Positions 54,003-64,000 of a stretch of DNA of 64,000 bases are shown here, one piece after another. The notes below the pieces were generated by a model. It searched no databases and was not told the DNA's origin. It saw only the letters and a program-made list of their open reading frames with translations. Location: NCBI GenBank assembly GCA_033557465.1, contig CM066033.1, positions 590,084,438-590,148,437 of the forward strand, in the 5' to 3' direction. Both the position numbers and the translations under genes were made by a program. Source of the DNA: Ichthyophis bannanicus. Its lineage: Eukaryota; Chordata; Amphibia; Gymnophiona; Ichthyophiidae. Within the stretch, counting starts at the first letter, position 1, and each line of letters starts with the position of its first letter.

Positions 54003-55594
54003 TGTCAGACGGCTGCCTGGGTGAGAATGTTCACAGTCTTGGCAAGTGCATATATCAATATGATTTGCAAGGGATTGTGGGAAATGCAGTCCATTCACAC
54101 CAGACACAGCTGCTCACAATAATTAGTTGTGCTTGAGTGTAAAGCCAATAAGATATTTATTTATGGGGTTATTTCTCCCAACACAGATATGCTTGGTAGC
54201 ACATAAAACAGGATACTTGCTTTCAGTGTTAAACTTAGAAAAACAAAATCAGGAAAACAACAGATGAACTTGTCAGGCAATCAAATGAAAAGAATAAAGA
54301 CCTGGCTGGTAACAAACTGGTCTTTTCTGTAGGCTTTATCTAATATTTTCTTAGCAGTGTTTCAAACAAGCAAAACCCACAAAGAAGGGAAAAACTGTTC
54401 TTTTCAGGTTAACTTCTTATATCTTCACACATAGACTCAGAAGTGATTCCCTCAGAGCTCACAAGCAATTAGGTAAGGCTCAATTGCTAGCAGTTACCCA
54501 GCTGAAACCCCTTAGCTGGCTTACTTTCTACTGCTTGGCTCAAAATCCTACGCAGGAGCTTTTCTGAGTAGATTAAAGAACAAGTTTGTATTTCTCTGTG
54601 ATGGTTGTTGTACTTTGTAACAGAAAATTACCAAAGGAGTTTAGACAGAGAGCAATCCATATATTCACAGCCTGTATCTAAGACCGCTTCCCCCTTCTTC
54701 AACAATCATGGGTTCAATATCATGGATTGGCACAGAGGAATTTCTCAATGTAGCACTCTCAGGAGAATACTTGTTTCCCTGCTGTCTTTCAAGGTTATAG
54801 CTAGGGCATAGATCAGTGTTCATACCTGAGCTTCCATTGCTGTTAAAGTTCCTCTCTAAATAGCCTGGCCAGTATATAGTCCAGTTCTTATGTCCAGCCT
54901 TCCAATCCAGATCCCTGGACACTGGATCTCTCTTCACATACCTTCTGCCACAGGTCTTAGGGTCCCTTCCACGTGCAGCCGTCTCCCTCACAGGTACCGT
55001 CTGGAGATTCCTAGCTCTGCAGCACCATTCCTCTGGCTTTCCCCAGTCCAATGGTGTATGCTGGCCTTTTGAATGTCTCCCAGTATACGTACTGCTCTGG
55101 ACTCCTTTAGACCTCCCAAATGCTTTTCTCTTCTTTCTTCCAAAGGGTTTCTTGCCCTCTCTGTCCGTCCAGTCTGGCTTCTGCTTCTGATGATCCTCCA
55201 GATGATGAAGACCTCCAAGCTGAGGATATCCCAGATGAAACTGAGGATAATTCTGAGCATCTCCCAGATGAGGATAATTCTCTGTAGAATAAACTCTACC
55301 TTTATTCTGCTTTGATGAGTGCTCCACCTTAGCACAGCGCAGCTGTGCTGAATCAGGCCCTGCCCTTTGAGATGAGTGCTTAGGGATTACCTCATAGCCC
55401 TCCTGATTGAACACACGTTTCCCCACTTCAGCTCCTCTAATGGCTGTTGGAAACCTGGTGCATTCTGGGACTGGTAGTCTTTTATAGAAAAATTCTGTTT
55501 TCTTATTTCTACCAGAACTGACAGGTTGCTTGTTCAGAGTCACTTCACCTTTTCTATAGCTCCTTCCTGAGCTATGATAAGCTTCCTTATCACA
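54003..55594 (-). mobile_element. solo LTR, family 1 copy c (inserted in DIRS A6)
   Basis: A 1592-bp LTR on the minus strand, flanked by AGTT (53999-54002, 55595-55598). Ends identical to copies a and b. Confidence 0.88.
54665..55594 (-). CDS. LTR-embedded reading frame, copy c
   Basis: Open from the first LTR base to a stop at 54665 (309 codons). It matches copy b closely but has a longer insert near codons 116-145 (an extra run containing HLGDAQNYPQFHLGY), still in frame. A small indel near 54685 changes the last residues, so the C-terminal DCSLSKLLW is lost from this frame. As in copy b there is no early ATG. Confidence 0.45.
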   Translation of the reverse strand, partial: CDKEAYHSSGRSYRKGEVTLNKQPVSSGRNKKTEFFYKRLPVPECTRFPTAIRGAEVGKRVFNQEGYEVIPKHSSQRAGPDSAQLRCAKVEHSSKQNKGRVYSTENYPHLGDAQNYPQFHLGYPQLGGLHHLEDHQKQKPDWTDREGKKPFGRKKRKAFGRSKGVQSSTYTGRHSKGQHTPLDWGKPEEWCCRARNLQTVPVRETAARGRDPKTCGRRYVKRDPVSRDLDWKAGHKNWTIYWPGYLERNFNSNGSSGMNTDLCPSYNLERQQGNKYSPESATLRNSSVPIHDIEPMIVEEGGSGLRYRL

Positions 55595-55599
55595 AGTTC

Positions 55600-56640
55600 C
55601 ACTGGAGTTGTGGAACAACCCAGGGAATTGAGCAATTCTTTGTTTTCATGTGGTCTAAGCCTTGGTTCCTTTTCCTTATAAGGAAATTTTAAGGAAGATG
55701 GTAAGAGTAGGAATAAAACAGTCATGTAGGAGCATGACTGGGCAAAGCCTTTTTAACCATCTAGAAGCTACCTACTAGGAATGGCTCTGACGCTCTCTGG
55801 CAAAGGCCCATAGTTGCAGAGCTTTTTTGTATAATTGCAGAGAGCATGTTGTAGGTTGCTTAGGTGAGATCTGGCTGTTTAATTGCCAGTGTGCAACTAA
55901 TCTATTCTGTTGGAGCCAAAAAGAATTGAAGATGGCTAAGAATAGTAGACAGGCCGGTTGCCTGCAATGATAAATTGTCCAAGTGGGTTGTGGAACCTCT
56001 CTTGGAATTATCAGTTATTAAGGCAGCAGAAAAAGTTAGGTCCTATAGATTGGAAAAGGACCAACAGACATAATTAGGAGTGGTAAAACTCAATTACCGT
56101 CTGATAAGCTGTCTTAAAAGAAATATTTGAGAAGATTGTAAAGGGGAAGAAAACTCTGTATGGAAACCAGTTACTGGAGTAGGTAATGAAGAAAACCTAT
56201 GGGCTCAAAAAGTAAGCCCTCCAGTTGAATAGTATCACTCTTAGAGACTAAATGTCCCGACTAAGAGGGATAGAAGTAATACAGAGTTGAGAAGACTTAC
56301 AATTTGGTAAGTCTCTGAAAAGGTGAAGCCCCCTTGCAGTCAAAAACTAAGAGATATCCTCGGACAGGAAAACTGTCAAGGTGAAGGACAACCTACCTTG
56401 TTGTTAGTTGTTACTCCTCTTTTTCCTTCAAAAAGGAGAGGAGATCCCTGTTACCTGTAGGGCATGATTGTCCTCAATAGCTCTTGGAGCTAAAAGAATG
56501 GATTTCTCTTGTGGCAAGAGATTCATGCCTAGAGTCGAAGATTGAGTCAGTGTATCACTGATATCTCAGTAAGGATGACATGAACTGTAGATGCTTCCTT
56601 TGATAAGAAGTAGGTTATTGGTTCTAAACCTCAAACAGGA
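55600..56640 (-). other. DIRS A6 interior, right of LTR
   Basis: 55760-55860 matches the A1 sequence at 2290-2345 (RNase H-downstream, 'gcccatagttgca'). 55860-56640 gives no RT motif on the minus strand. Either RT was lost or it has decayed beyond reading. Confidence 0.4.
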
Positions 56641-56664
56641 AAAAGAGATTTAATGAATAAAATA

Positions 56665-58494
56665 TCAGAAACCCTGCGACTGCTGGGTTTGCTGAGCCTG
56701 TTGAGGTTTTGATTTTCTTAGCCTAGTTTGATGTTGCCCTTCTTTGGAAACATCTGCATGATGGGTAGAAGATGGATAAAACTTTTTCCCCTTAGGGGGA
56801 TAAAGTTTGTTAGGAGATTTTTTTAGTAGCTGGGATAGAGGAAAGTTATGACAATCCTCTGAAAGCAACAATATCAGTGTTTAACTGATTAGCTTGGAAT
56901 AAAGCATCCTTGTTAAAGAGATTTTCACCAGTACAAGGAGTATTTGCCAGCCTTTCTTGTACCCATTTGTCCAAATCTGAAGCTTGGAGCCAGGCCATGC
57001 GTCGTGCCCCTATGGCTATAGCAGAAGTTCTGCTAATAGACTCAAAACAGTCCAGGGAAGCACGATTAAGAAACTTAGCGACATTTTGAGCATGACTGAC
57101 GAATAAGAAATAATCTGCTCTTTTATGTTCTTGAAGAAAAGGGTTCAAAAGCTTTAAGTTCTTTGTGACCTCTTCAAGAGATAATCCCATATAGAAAATA
57201 TATGAGCTAATTCTTGCTGAAAGCATGGATGCCTGGAAGCATCGACGTCCAAAGACATCTAAAGTCCTAGACTCATGACCTGGTGGATAAGAGGAGTGCT
57301 TCTTTGCACTCTTAATACGCCTCATTGCTTATTCTACAACAATAGAATGATGAGGAAGTTGAGTCTTTTGAAAACCTGGAGAAGGTGGCACCTTGTACAT
57401 AGTGTCAAGTGTCTTAGAACGTGGGGATACCGCTAAAGGAGTTTCCCACATTCTTAATAGTAGATCCTGTAAGATCTGATACAAAGGAAGCATGATTGCC
57501 TCCTTTGGAATCCACGGGGATTGCAGTCTCTGAATCTCCTGGTATGGATTCTTCACCAGTTATAGAAATGGCAAGTAACTTTGCCATATCAAGCAGAAAA
57601 GCTTGAAAAGAAATCTCCCCTGAGGAGGACCCCCTAAAATGAGGGGCAAAGGCTAGAATTGTTGAGAATTCAGCCTTGGTACCGATAGATTCATCCCAGT
57701 CATCGAGATCAGAAGACTTGAAAGGATGAAGCATCGGATTTTCTTTAAAGCGATGTCTTCGGTACCGGCCGAGGTCGGTACCGAGACGAGTCAGTACCGA
57801 ATCCTCCATGCTAGAGAGCGATTCCAGGCTCGGCATCGAAGGAAGCTAGTCTGTCGAAGCAAGCATGGACAGTACCGACACCGATGCCGATGTCAATACC
57901 GGTACCGGTACCGAAGCAGATACCGATACTCGAGGAACGGTTTGCAGCAACTCTAGCGGTACCGAAGTAGCTGAGAGAGCTAGACTACGTTCATCGGTGA
58001 GGAGAGTTTCATCCATCACCATAGCCGATGCCGGGGTATCGGTACCGCTCGAAGCGGCCACAACCACCAAGCATGGCCCAGGTATGTTCATCGAGGTAAG
58101 AACCCCGGGAACAACCTGAAGCCCCATTAATGCTTTGGAGCCCGAAGACTCCCGCCAGGGCTTTATTGCCAAAATGTCCTCGAGGGCAACGCCAGAGGCA
58201 TCTCGATGCTTAGAAGGAGATCTACCACTGGCTAGTCTTTACAGACTTTTGTTTGGTTACCTGATCCTGTGAAAAAGAAGATATTCTGGCTGGTGACATC
58301 GAGTCCGATGTGAACCGGGTATCGAGTTGTGCTCGATCCTGAAGACTTCTTCTGTTAAAGCTCCAGCAGGAGAGACACTCCAATGGGCAATGGTCAGGAC
58401 CTAAACATTTTAGACACCAAGAATGAGTGTCTAAAAATATATCTGTACTGCCACACTTTGGGCATTTCTTAAGGATAGTGGCTGGCTTTTCCAT
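56665..58494 (-). pseudogene. DIRS A6 gag, frameshifted
   Basis: ATG at 58494 (MEKPATILKKCPKCG). The Cys/His module is complete (C-x2-C, H-x2-C, C-x2-C-LGPDH, C-x2-C). Ser/Pro/Thr-rich middle with many GGTACC words (57700-58060). Then VPPSPGFQKTQLPHHS, MRRIKSAKKHSSYPPGHESRTL, SARISSYIFYMGLSLEEV and GARRMAWLQASDLDKWVQERL (57325-56870), and a Lys/Gln-rich end with QQAQQTQQSQGF at 56665. Breaks near 58230, 57840, 57420 and 56870. More complete than the rest of A6. Confidence 0.78.
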
Positions 58495-58695
58495 AATGGC
58501 CTAGAAAGCGTCAGGCACTAAACAGGAAAAAATTTCGTAGAGAAAAGACGACATTTTTTAGTAAAAAGAAAGAAAAGCACCGGCGGTACCGGTGGCGTCG
58601 AGAAAAGGCAGACGCGACCACAAGAAAGTAAGAATATAAAGAAGAATTTTCTGCGGCGACAGGAATACGTCCTGTCGGCTCCGCGGAAAACGGAG

Positions 58696-58855
58696 AACTG
58701 ATGAGAGGGAAGTGAATGGGCGGAAAGGCAGCGCGCATGCGTGTGGGATGCTCCCAAAAGCTTTCTTTCTGGACGCTGGGGAGCATTCCCGCGCAGGTTC
58801 CGTCGGTACTGATGTACCTATATGTGAAGACTCATTCCTGCTTGTTCCTGGAGAT
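58696..58855 (-). repeat. DIRS A6 5' terminal inverted repeat
   Basis: Inverted match of 52375-52532; ends 'gcttgttcctggagat'. Confidence 0.88.
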
Positions 58856-59344
58856 CATCTATCATATGTCCATCAATGGGAAAAAACAGTTGAGAACTAC
58901 TAGTCTATGAATACATTGATGAAACATTCACAGACTAAGACAACAGCATACATTTCTTTTTTAATTTGGGTACCGTCGACGTCGGTGTCTGCTCCTTATA
59001 TGCATAAATATATGGCTTCCCTTCATGCAGTAATACTGCCAAGTCCGTGTTTATGCGCATCAACCTGAAAAGTCATTTTTCTTATATCATATTTATTTAT
59101 TTAACAGTTTTAATTTACTGTCTTTCTACAATTCAAGACGGTTTACAGAGAACAATGTTATGTTAACATTTCAACATTTGAAATTAATTTTTTCATCACC
59201 TTGCTGTGCTTACCATTAAAAATCTGAGTTTTTCTTTAAAAGAGCTCTCGAGGATGATGGCAAGATGTTGTCTGAGCTTCTCAACTGTTGTAAACCACCT
59301 TGCTGTGGTGCTCCTCAAAGGGAGGGCCTAGCAAAAATTTAAAA
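58856..59344. repeat. L2-like 3' tail fragments and spacer
   Basis: 59085-59170 is a minus-strand tail ('atttatttatttaacagttt'). 59285-59340 is a plus-strand end ('gttgtaaaccaccttgctgt'). The rest is not recognised. Confidence 0.5.
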
Positions 59345-61140
59345 CTAAACTTCATAGATAATTTGCAATATCCAAAATTATTTCCAGTTCTGATCTAGTT
59401 TTTGGTGGTCTCACATTAAAATTGCTGCAACTTTTTCTGGGTCTAGCCTAAGACCTTATGCTGACAGCATGCAACTGAAAGTTTACTTCACTAGTCTTTA
59501 AAGTCCAGTTCTCTAAATTTAGTTGACATCCTTTTCTCTGGAACACTGAAGCATGGCTTTTAAGTTGATATCATGGCTCCTCCATGCTTGCGTCTTATGT
59601 CAGGATATCCACTTTTTCTGAACAATTTCCTGGACTGAATAAATGGTAAATGGTAGATGAGCAAAATTGTATCTTCCTTGTGAGTGTTAAATGATTGTGA
59701 GAATGGAACTTTCCTGGTCTAGTTTTATTTGCCAGTATCTTGACTTAGCATTGAGAGGACAAACATTTTGCTTCCGAAATCTTGCTGGTGATGTCCTCCA
59801 CTGTTGGCACTTGATGATGTTCCCACTGTATTGCTTTAAGTCATGGAAGTCCAGACAAATTCTTAGCTCCCCTGTATGACTTTTCTACCATTACCATAGA
59901 ATTTACCCTTTCTGTGGGTTCATAAACTTTGCCAATTACACCAAGTTTTTTCATTCTCCTAATTTCCTTAGCAAGTATCTCCCTGTGCCACTAGAATGTT
60001 ACATGGGACATGTACAGTGGGAGGTTCATCTACCTCAAGTCTAAAATCTCCTGGAAATTCTCCTAAACCCTGAAAAATAGCTTTACGTTCTGTTACTATG
60101 CAATCAGATTGGTCACTTTCAGTTGAAATTGTGCTCTGAGCATTTTCCACAGACAAGACTGGCTGTATTAGTTTCAAATCCAGGCAAGCTCTGAACCCCA
60201 ACACTGGGTTGGCCACAATCTTTACAAGATAGAAGTCCAGATTTTGTTGTATTTTTATTTACAGTTCAGAGTTCACATACCTTTCACACCCAATTGTTCA
60301 CCTCCATATTCATAAAGCTTGTGGTTGGTGACACTCACTGAAAACCTTTTCTACAGAAATATATTTAAGGATATCGTATTCATTCATTCATTTTATCATT
60401 TAGCTCATACTTTCCAGTGGTAGTTCAGGGCAAGTTACATTCAAAAACAGCAGTATTTCCCTGTCCCCAGAGGGCTTATAATCTAAGCTTGCATGTGAGG
60501 TAACGAAGGGTTAAGTGACCTACCAGCACCCTAATATCCAGTTTAAACTTTGTTTGCATTGGGTTCTTTCCCACTGCTTTTTAAGTGAATACTTGGTCAG
60601 GTTGCTCCTTCTCAACAGCACTTGTAAAGTTGGGTGCGTCTGTTAGTAATGTTGGTAACAGTAACATTTCTACGGATAGATCTTCTGAATCCATATCGAT
60701 GTCCTGCACATCTCAGCAAACCAATTGCTCCTTTTTATATTTGTAATATATCTGACCATTTTCAGGGCACTTCTGACAAGACACGTTTGCTCCCACATCG
60801 ACTGCATGGCTTTTGTGAGCTGTTTTGTCTGTCTCTTTGTGATGCTGGAACTGTTTTAAGGACATGTGTGCTTTATCTGTTCTCTGCACATTATCTGTGT
60901 CAGTCATTACCCTGACTGGGCCTGTGCCACTTCATGAGTTCTTAAAATGTCAAATACTTTATACAGACTGATATCAGCACCCCACTGTATCAGTTTCTCT
61001 TGCGCCTTAGGAAAGCTTGTGCCAAATGTAATTCTGCCACAGATTATGTCCTCAGTCTCAGCAAATGTAGTCTCTCTAGCTAACAGTTCAGGTCTGTCAC
61101 AAAATGTTCTATTGCTTCATTTCTGCCCTGCATCCTCTTG
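59345..61140 (-). mobile_element. Ty3/Gypsy-like gag-pol remnant
   Basis: Strongly decayed minus-strand coding of a vertebrate Gypsy element. Order on the minus strand: gag words near 61080-61135 (RMQGRNEAIEHFVTDLNC), a knuckle-like Cys piece near 60745-60780 (VSCQKCPENGQ), protease/connection sequence (60216-59968, QGLGEFPGDFRLEVDEPP), then RT words (ELRICLDFHDLK near 59830-59870, LNAKSRYWQIKLDQES near 59720-59760). No LTR, integrase or intact frame. Confidence 0.65.
60365..60540. repeat. interspersed repeat fragment in Gypsy remnant
   Basis: Contains 'gagggcttataatctaagct' and 'ggttaagtgacctaccagca', wording I associate with a common LINE/SINE-derived vertebrate repeat. It interrupts the Gypsy remnant. 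Confidence 0.4.
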
Positions 61141-61882
61141 TAGAAAATATATATATAAATATATATATATTTTTTTAACTTTGTTTTTTTTTTATCAACT
61201 TTTCGTTTCCAAACAAATTTACAAAACCATGTAAAGAACCCATTCCAAAAAGCATTTGAGAAGAGAAAACTACCCCTCCCCACCGCTATTATCCTAAAAA
61301 CTCTCCCAAACATCGCCCCCATAACAATTCACAATCATTAACCACCATATGGAGGACCAATAACCATTCAAATGACTATAATTGAACATATGAAGTACAT
61401 TGAATATAATTATTATGATTCCCTGCCCCTAATCATCTTCAAAATTTAACTTGAACCCAAGTTGCAAAAGGCGACCATGCTTTCTCAAAATGTTTCTACC
61501 CGCTCATATTTGGAAGCGGTCAAATTACACATATAACAAACAGTCCAAAATCTGAATCAACTGTCCATCTTGAGCACTACAGCGACGTGGCATAGTGCCC
61601 CTTCTGCTCATGACAGTCAAAATTCCCTCACCCTTCCCCATGTACATATTTCCATGTAATTAGCTCACCCTGTAAATAGTTCACCACTAATCATCACCAC
61701 ATACGCACAAACATGCTCTTTGATGCCACTGCATGCCCACAATATAACACCCCAAAATGATTGTTTGCTGTGTAAACCACTTTGATTACAGGAGGTGGCG
61801 GCATATAAAACCTCTTAAATAAATAAATAAATAAATCTGGAATGGCTGCAGTGTGTCAGCATTTTTCTCTCGCAGCATATAA
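61141..61882 (+). repeat. AT-rich tract and L2-like 3' end
   Basis: 61144-61200 is (TA)n with T runs. 61200-61740 is not recognised. 61755-61838 is a LINE-type 3' end ('tgtaaaccactttgattaca') with an (AATA)n tail. Confidence 0.5.
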
Positions 61883-61931
61883 AGCGTAGTTACTCACCTG
61901 TAACAGGTGTTCTCCAAGGACAGCAGGAATC

Positions 61932-63362
61932 ATAAGAACATAAGATATGCCATACTACGTCAGACCAAGGTCCACCAAGCCCAGTATCCTGCTTCCAACA
62001 GTGGCCAATCTAGGTCATACATACCTAGCAGTTTCCCCAAAAGACACAGGTTCCACAATGCTTGTTCTGGTTCAAGCATTGATATCCTGGGTCCCTTCTT
62101 AATAATGGTTTATGGACCTTTCCTCCAGGAACATGTCCAAACCTTGTTTAAACCCAGCTACACTAACAGCCTCCAGTAACGAATTCCAGAGTTTGATTAC
62201 ACATTGAGTGAAAAAAATATTTTCTTTTATTAGTCTTAAATAGTTTACCCTGTAGCTTCATTGCATGTCCCCTAGTCTTTCTATATTCTGATAACGTAAA
62301 CAATCGATCTACATTTACCCGTTCCACTCCGTTCATTAATTTATAGACTTCGATTATATCTCTCCTCAGCCGTCTCTTTTCCAGGTTAAAGAGCCCTAAC
62401 CTTTTTAGCCTTTCTTCATAGGAGTATCCTTCCATCCCCTTTACCATTTTGGTGGCTCTTCTCTGAACCTTTTCTAATAACGCTATATCCTTTTTAAGAT
62501 ACGGCGACCAGAATTGCACACAATATTCAAGGTGCGGTCTCACCATGGAACGATACAGAGGCATTGTAATATCTTTTGTTTTATTTGCCATTCCTTTCCT
62601 TATGATACCTAGCATTCTATTTGCTCTCTTGGCTGCCGCTGCACATTGGGCCGAGGGTTTTAACAGGTTATCCACAATGACGCCTAAATCCTTTTCCTGG
62701 GTGGTGGTTCCTAAAGCAGAAACTTGCATCGTGTAACCATAGTTTGGGTTGTTCTTCCCTAGGTGCATAACTTTGTACTTGTCCACATTAAATTTCATCT
62801 GCCATTTTGATACCCAGTCTTCCAATTTATCAAGATCCTCTTGCAATTTTCCACAATCCTCTTGGGTTTTAACAACTTTAAATAGTTTTGTCTCATCTGC
62901 AAATTTGATAACCTCACTCGTTATTCCACTTTCCAGGTCATTTATGAATATGTCAAAAAGCAGCGGACCAAGCACAGATCCCTGGGGTACACCACTATTC
63001 ACCTTTCTCCATTGGGAAAATTGGCCATTTAGCCCAACCCTCTGCTTTCGATCTTTTAATCAGTTCCTGATCCACAATAGTACACTGCCTCCTATCCCAT
63101 GACTCTTTAGTTTTGCCAAAAGTCTCTGATGAGGGACCTTGTCAAAGGCTTTCTGAAAGTCCAAATACACTATATCAACCGACTCACCTTTGTCCACCCG
63201 TTTATTAACACCTTCAAAAAAACATAACAGATTAGTAAGACAAGATCTTCCTTGTCTAAAGCCATGTTGGCTGTCTCCCATTAGGCCATGACTATCTACA
63301 TGCCGAGTAATTTTATTCTTTATGATGGTTTCTACTATTTTTCCCGGTACTGACGTCAGGCT
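61932..63362 (-). mobile_element. CR1 LINE, 5'-truncated, inserted in DIRS A7 terminal repeat
   Basis: Minus-strand CR1 very close to the copy at 2757-5790. 3' end at 61932 (on + 'cataagaacataag'). The 5' end is at about 63362, within the RT N-terminal part, so the endonuclease is missing. The DIRS repeat is continuous across the insertion apart from a few bases. Confidence 0.88.
62163..63281 (-). pseudogene. CR1 RT, one stop and one frameshift
   Basis: From 63281: [36 protein letters not shown], then a stop at about 63060 where the other copy has Trp (NWLKDR), then [25 protein letters not shown] (FADD changed to FADE near 62900) and the thumb to about 62210, where a 1-bp indel in an A run shifts the end. 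The FADE change would remove one catalytic Asp. Confidence 0.85.
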
Positions 63363-64000
63363 CAGTCTTCACATATGGGTGACATCGGCGCCGGAGCCCT
63401 CATGCGGAGTAAATCTCCAACTTTCGAAGAAAACCTTTGGGACTGCATCATGCATGTGTGGTCCCCTTCCCACCCAAGGGTGCCATCTTGTTCAGTCAAA
63501 TGACATAGCTAAAAAGATGGCAAAATGAAGAAAATTTAATGATAGGACTGCAACTCCAGGGGAGGAGGGAGGGTTGTGAGGACTGATTCCTGCTGTCCCT
63601 GGAGAACACCTGTTACAGATGAGTAACTACGCTTTCTCCAGGAACAAGCAGGAAGTCAGTCCTCACATATGGGACTCCCTAGCTATAGGCTACTGAGAAC
63701 CCATAACTGAAAAATAGGCTCCCTCTAGAAGAGCCACAGCAGCCATGATAGGAGTTCAAACGAGAATGCAACACTCCGGTAGCCTGACACCAAAGGGTTG
63801 GAGGGTAGGAGTTGCCTAAACCTTGAACAGATTATGGAGTACTGGCCGAAAGCACTGTCCCGTTGGCCACCTGGGCGCCACCAGAATGACCGAGGCTTTG
63901 TCTTGAAGGATCTTGAATAAGGTCCGAGCTACCAGGGGCGTGAGAGGAAACGCATATAGAAGGCCCACATACTATGATATTAGAAAAGTCTGGCTTGAAG

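Larger units (their letters stand above)
52349..58855 (-). mobile_element. DIRS copy A6 with both terminal repeats
   Basis: Minus strand: 5' terminal repeat (58696-58855), gag (to about 56665), a poorly recognisable interior, ICR (about 52628-52720) and 3' terminal repeat (52349-52532). Without the LTR (1.59 kb) it is about 4.9 kb. Only a fragment near 55780 matches RNase H of A1; RT and YR are not recognisable, so this looks like a non-autonomous or heavily decayed copy. Confidence 0.82.
61883..64000 (-). mobile_element. DIRS copy A7, 3' end, split by CR1
   Basis: 3' terminal repeat begins at 61883 (CACCTGTAACAGGTG at 61895-61909), stops at about 61931 where CR1 enters, and resumes at 63363 ('gtcttcacatatgg'). 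ICR at 63585-63672. The sequence then runs toward the 5' end and leaves the window at 64000. Around 63858 it jumps from YR-downstream to RNase H-downstream sequence, so YR is deleted. Confidence 0.8.

Noticed and set aside
1..64000. CRISPR array, tRNA or rRNA genes, bacterial defence systems
   Set aside because: No regularly spaced direct repeats with unique spacers, no tRNA-like clover pattern with A/B boxes that I could support, and no prokaryotic gene organisation; the window is vertebrate repeat DNA.

Overview
The window looks like intergenic DNA from a large, repeat-rich vertebrate genome. The mix of many DIRS tyrosine-recombinase retrotransposons with CR1, L2-like, RTE-BovB, Ty3/Gypsy, Tc1 and solo LTRs fits an amphibian best, and a caecilian is my first guess. 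This is inference from repeat content; no host gene identifies the species. I found no host protein-coding gene, tRNA, rRNA, CRISPR array or prokaryotic-style operon. Almost every long reading frame belongs to a transposable element or is a shadow of one.

Layout. 1-1960: 3' part of an L2-like LINE (+) that cuts into a DIRS element (A1, -, to 9105). A1 also carries a CR1 insertion (about 2757-5790) and a 128-bp palindromic MITE (6190-6317). 9106-12290: Tc1 remnant, L2-like 3' end, RTE-BovB remnant. 12330-14122: DIRS A2 gag (-). 15262-16146: CR1 fragment with a nearly perfect 174-bp palindrome. 16147-21227: two DIRS pieces in opposite orientation (A3a -, A3b +). 21401-28807: DIRS A4 (-) with both terminal repeats, split by a solo LTR (21860-23406) and by an 81-bp tandem repeat. 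28940-34495: one RTE-BovB copy with a 5' inversion, holding two nested L2-like LINEs. 35632-37697: short unknown frame, then an L2-like 3' end split by a second solo LTR. 38378-39572: DIRS A5 5' end. 40201-42905: L2-like LINE (-) with a 270-bp insert. 43697-48429: a second DIRS family (B) with terminal repeats and internal complementary region. 49767-51155: solo LTR of another family. 52349-58855: DIRS A6 (-) holding a third copy of the first LTR. 59345-61140: Ty3/Gypsy remnant (-). 61883-64000: DIRS A7 3' end split by a CR1.

How the parts work. An autonomous DIRS encodes Gag, RT/RNase H and a tyrosine recombinase (YR), and ends in inverted repeats matched to an internal complementary region (ICR) thought to template a circle. 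No copy here looks fully competent: all have frameshifts, and two (A3b, B) lost the RT catalytic core while keeping RNase H and YR sequence.

Most unusual signals: (1) four solo LTRs of two families, each with a clean 4-bp target duplication, in which a reading frame is open from the first LTR base with no early ATG, so that the LTR may carry the C-terminal part of a gene starting upstream of the 3' LTR; (2) the DIRS-B termini; (3) the BovB twin-priming structure with nested LINEs; (4) the CR1 palindrome; (5) hammerhead-like CTGAnGA...GAAAC motifs in two short repeats.
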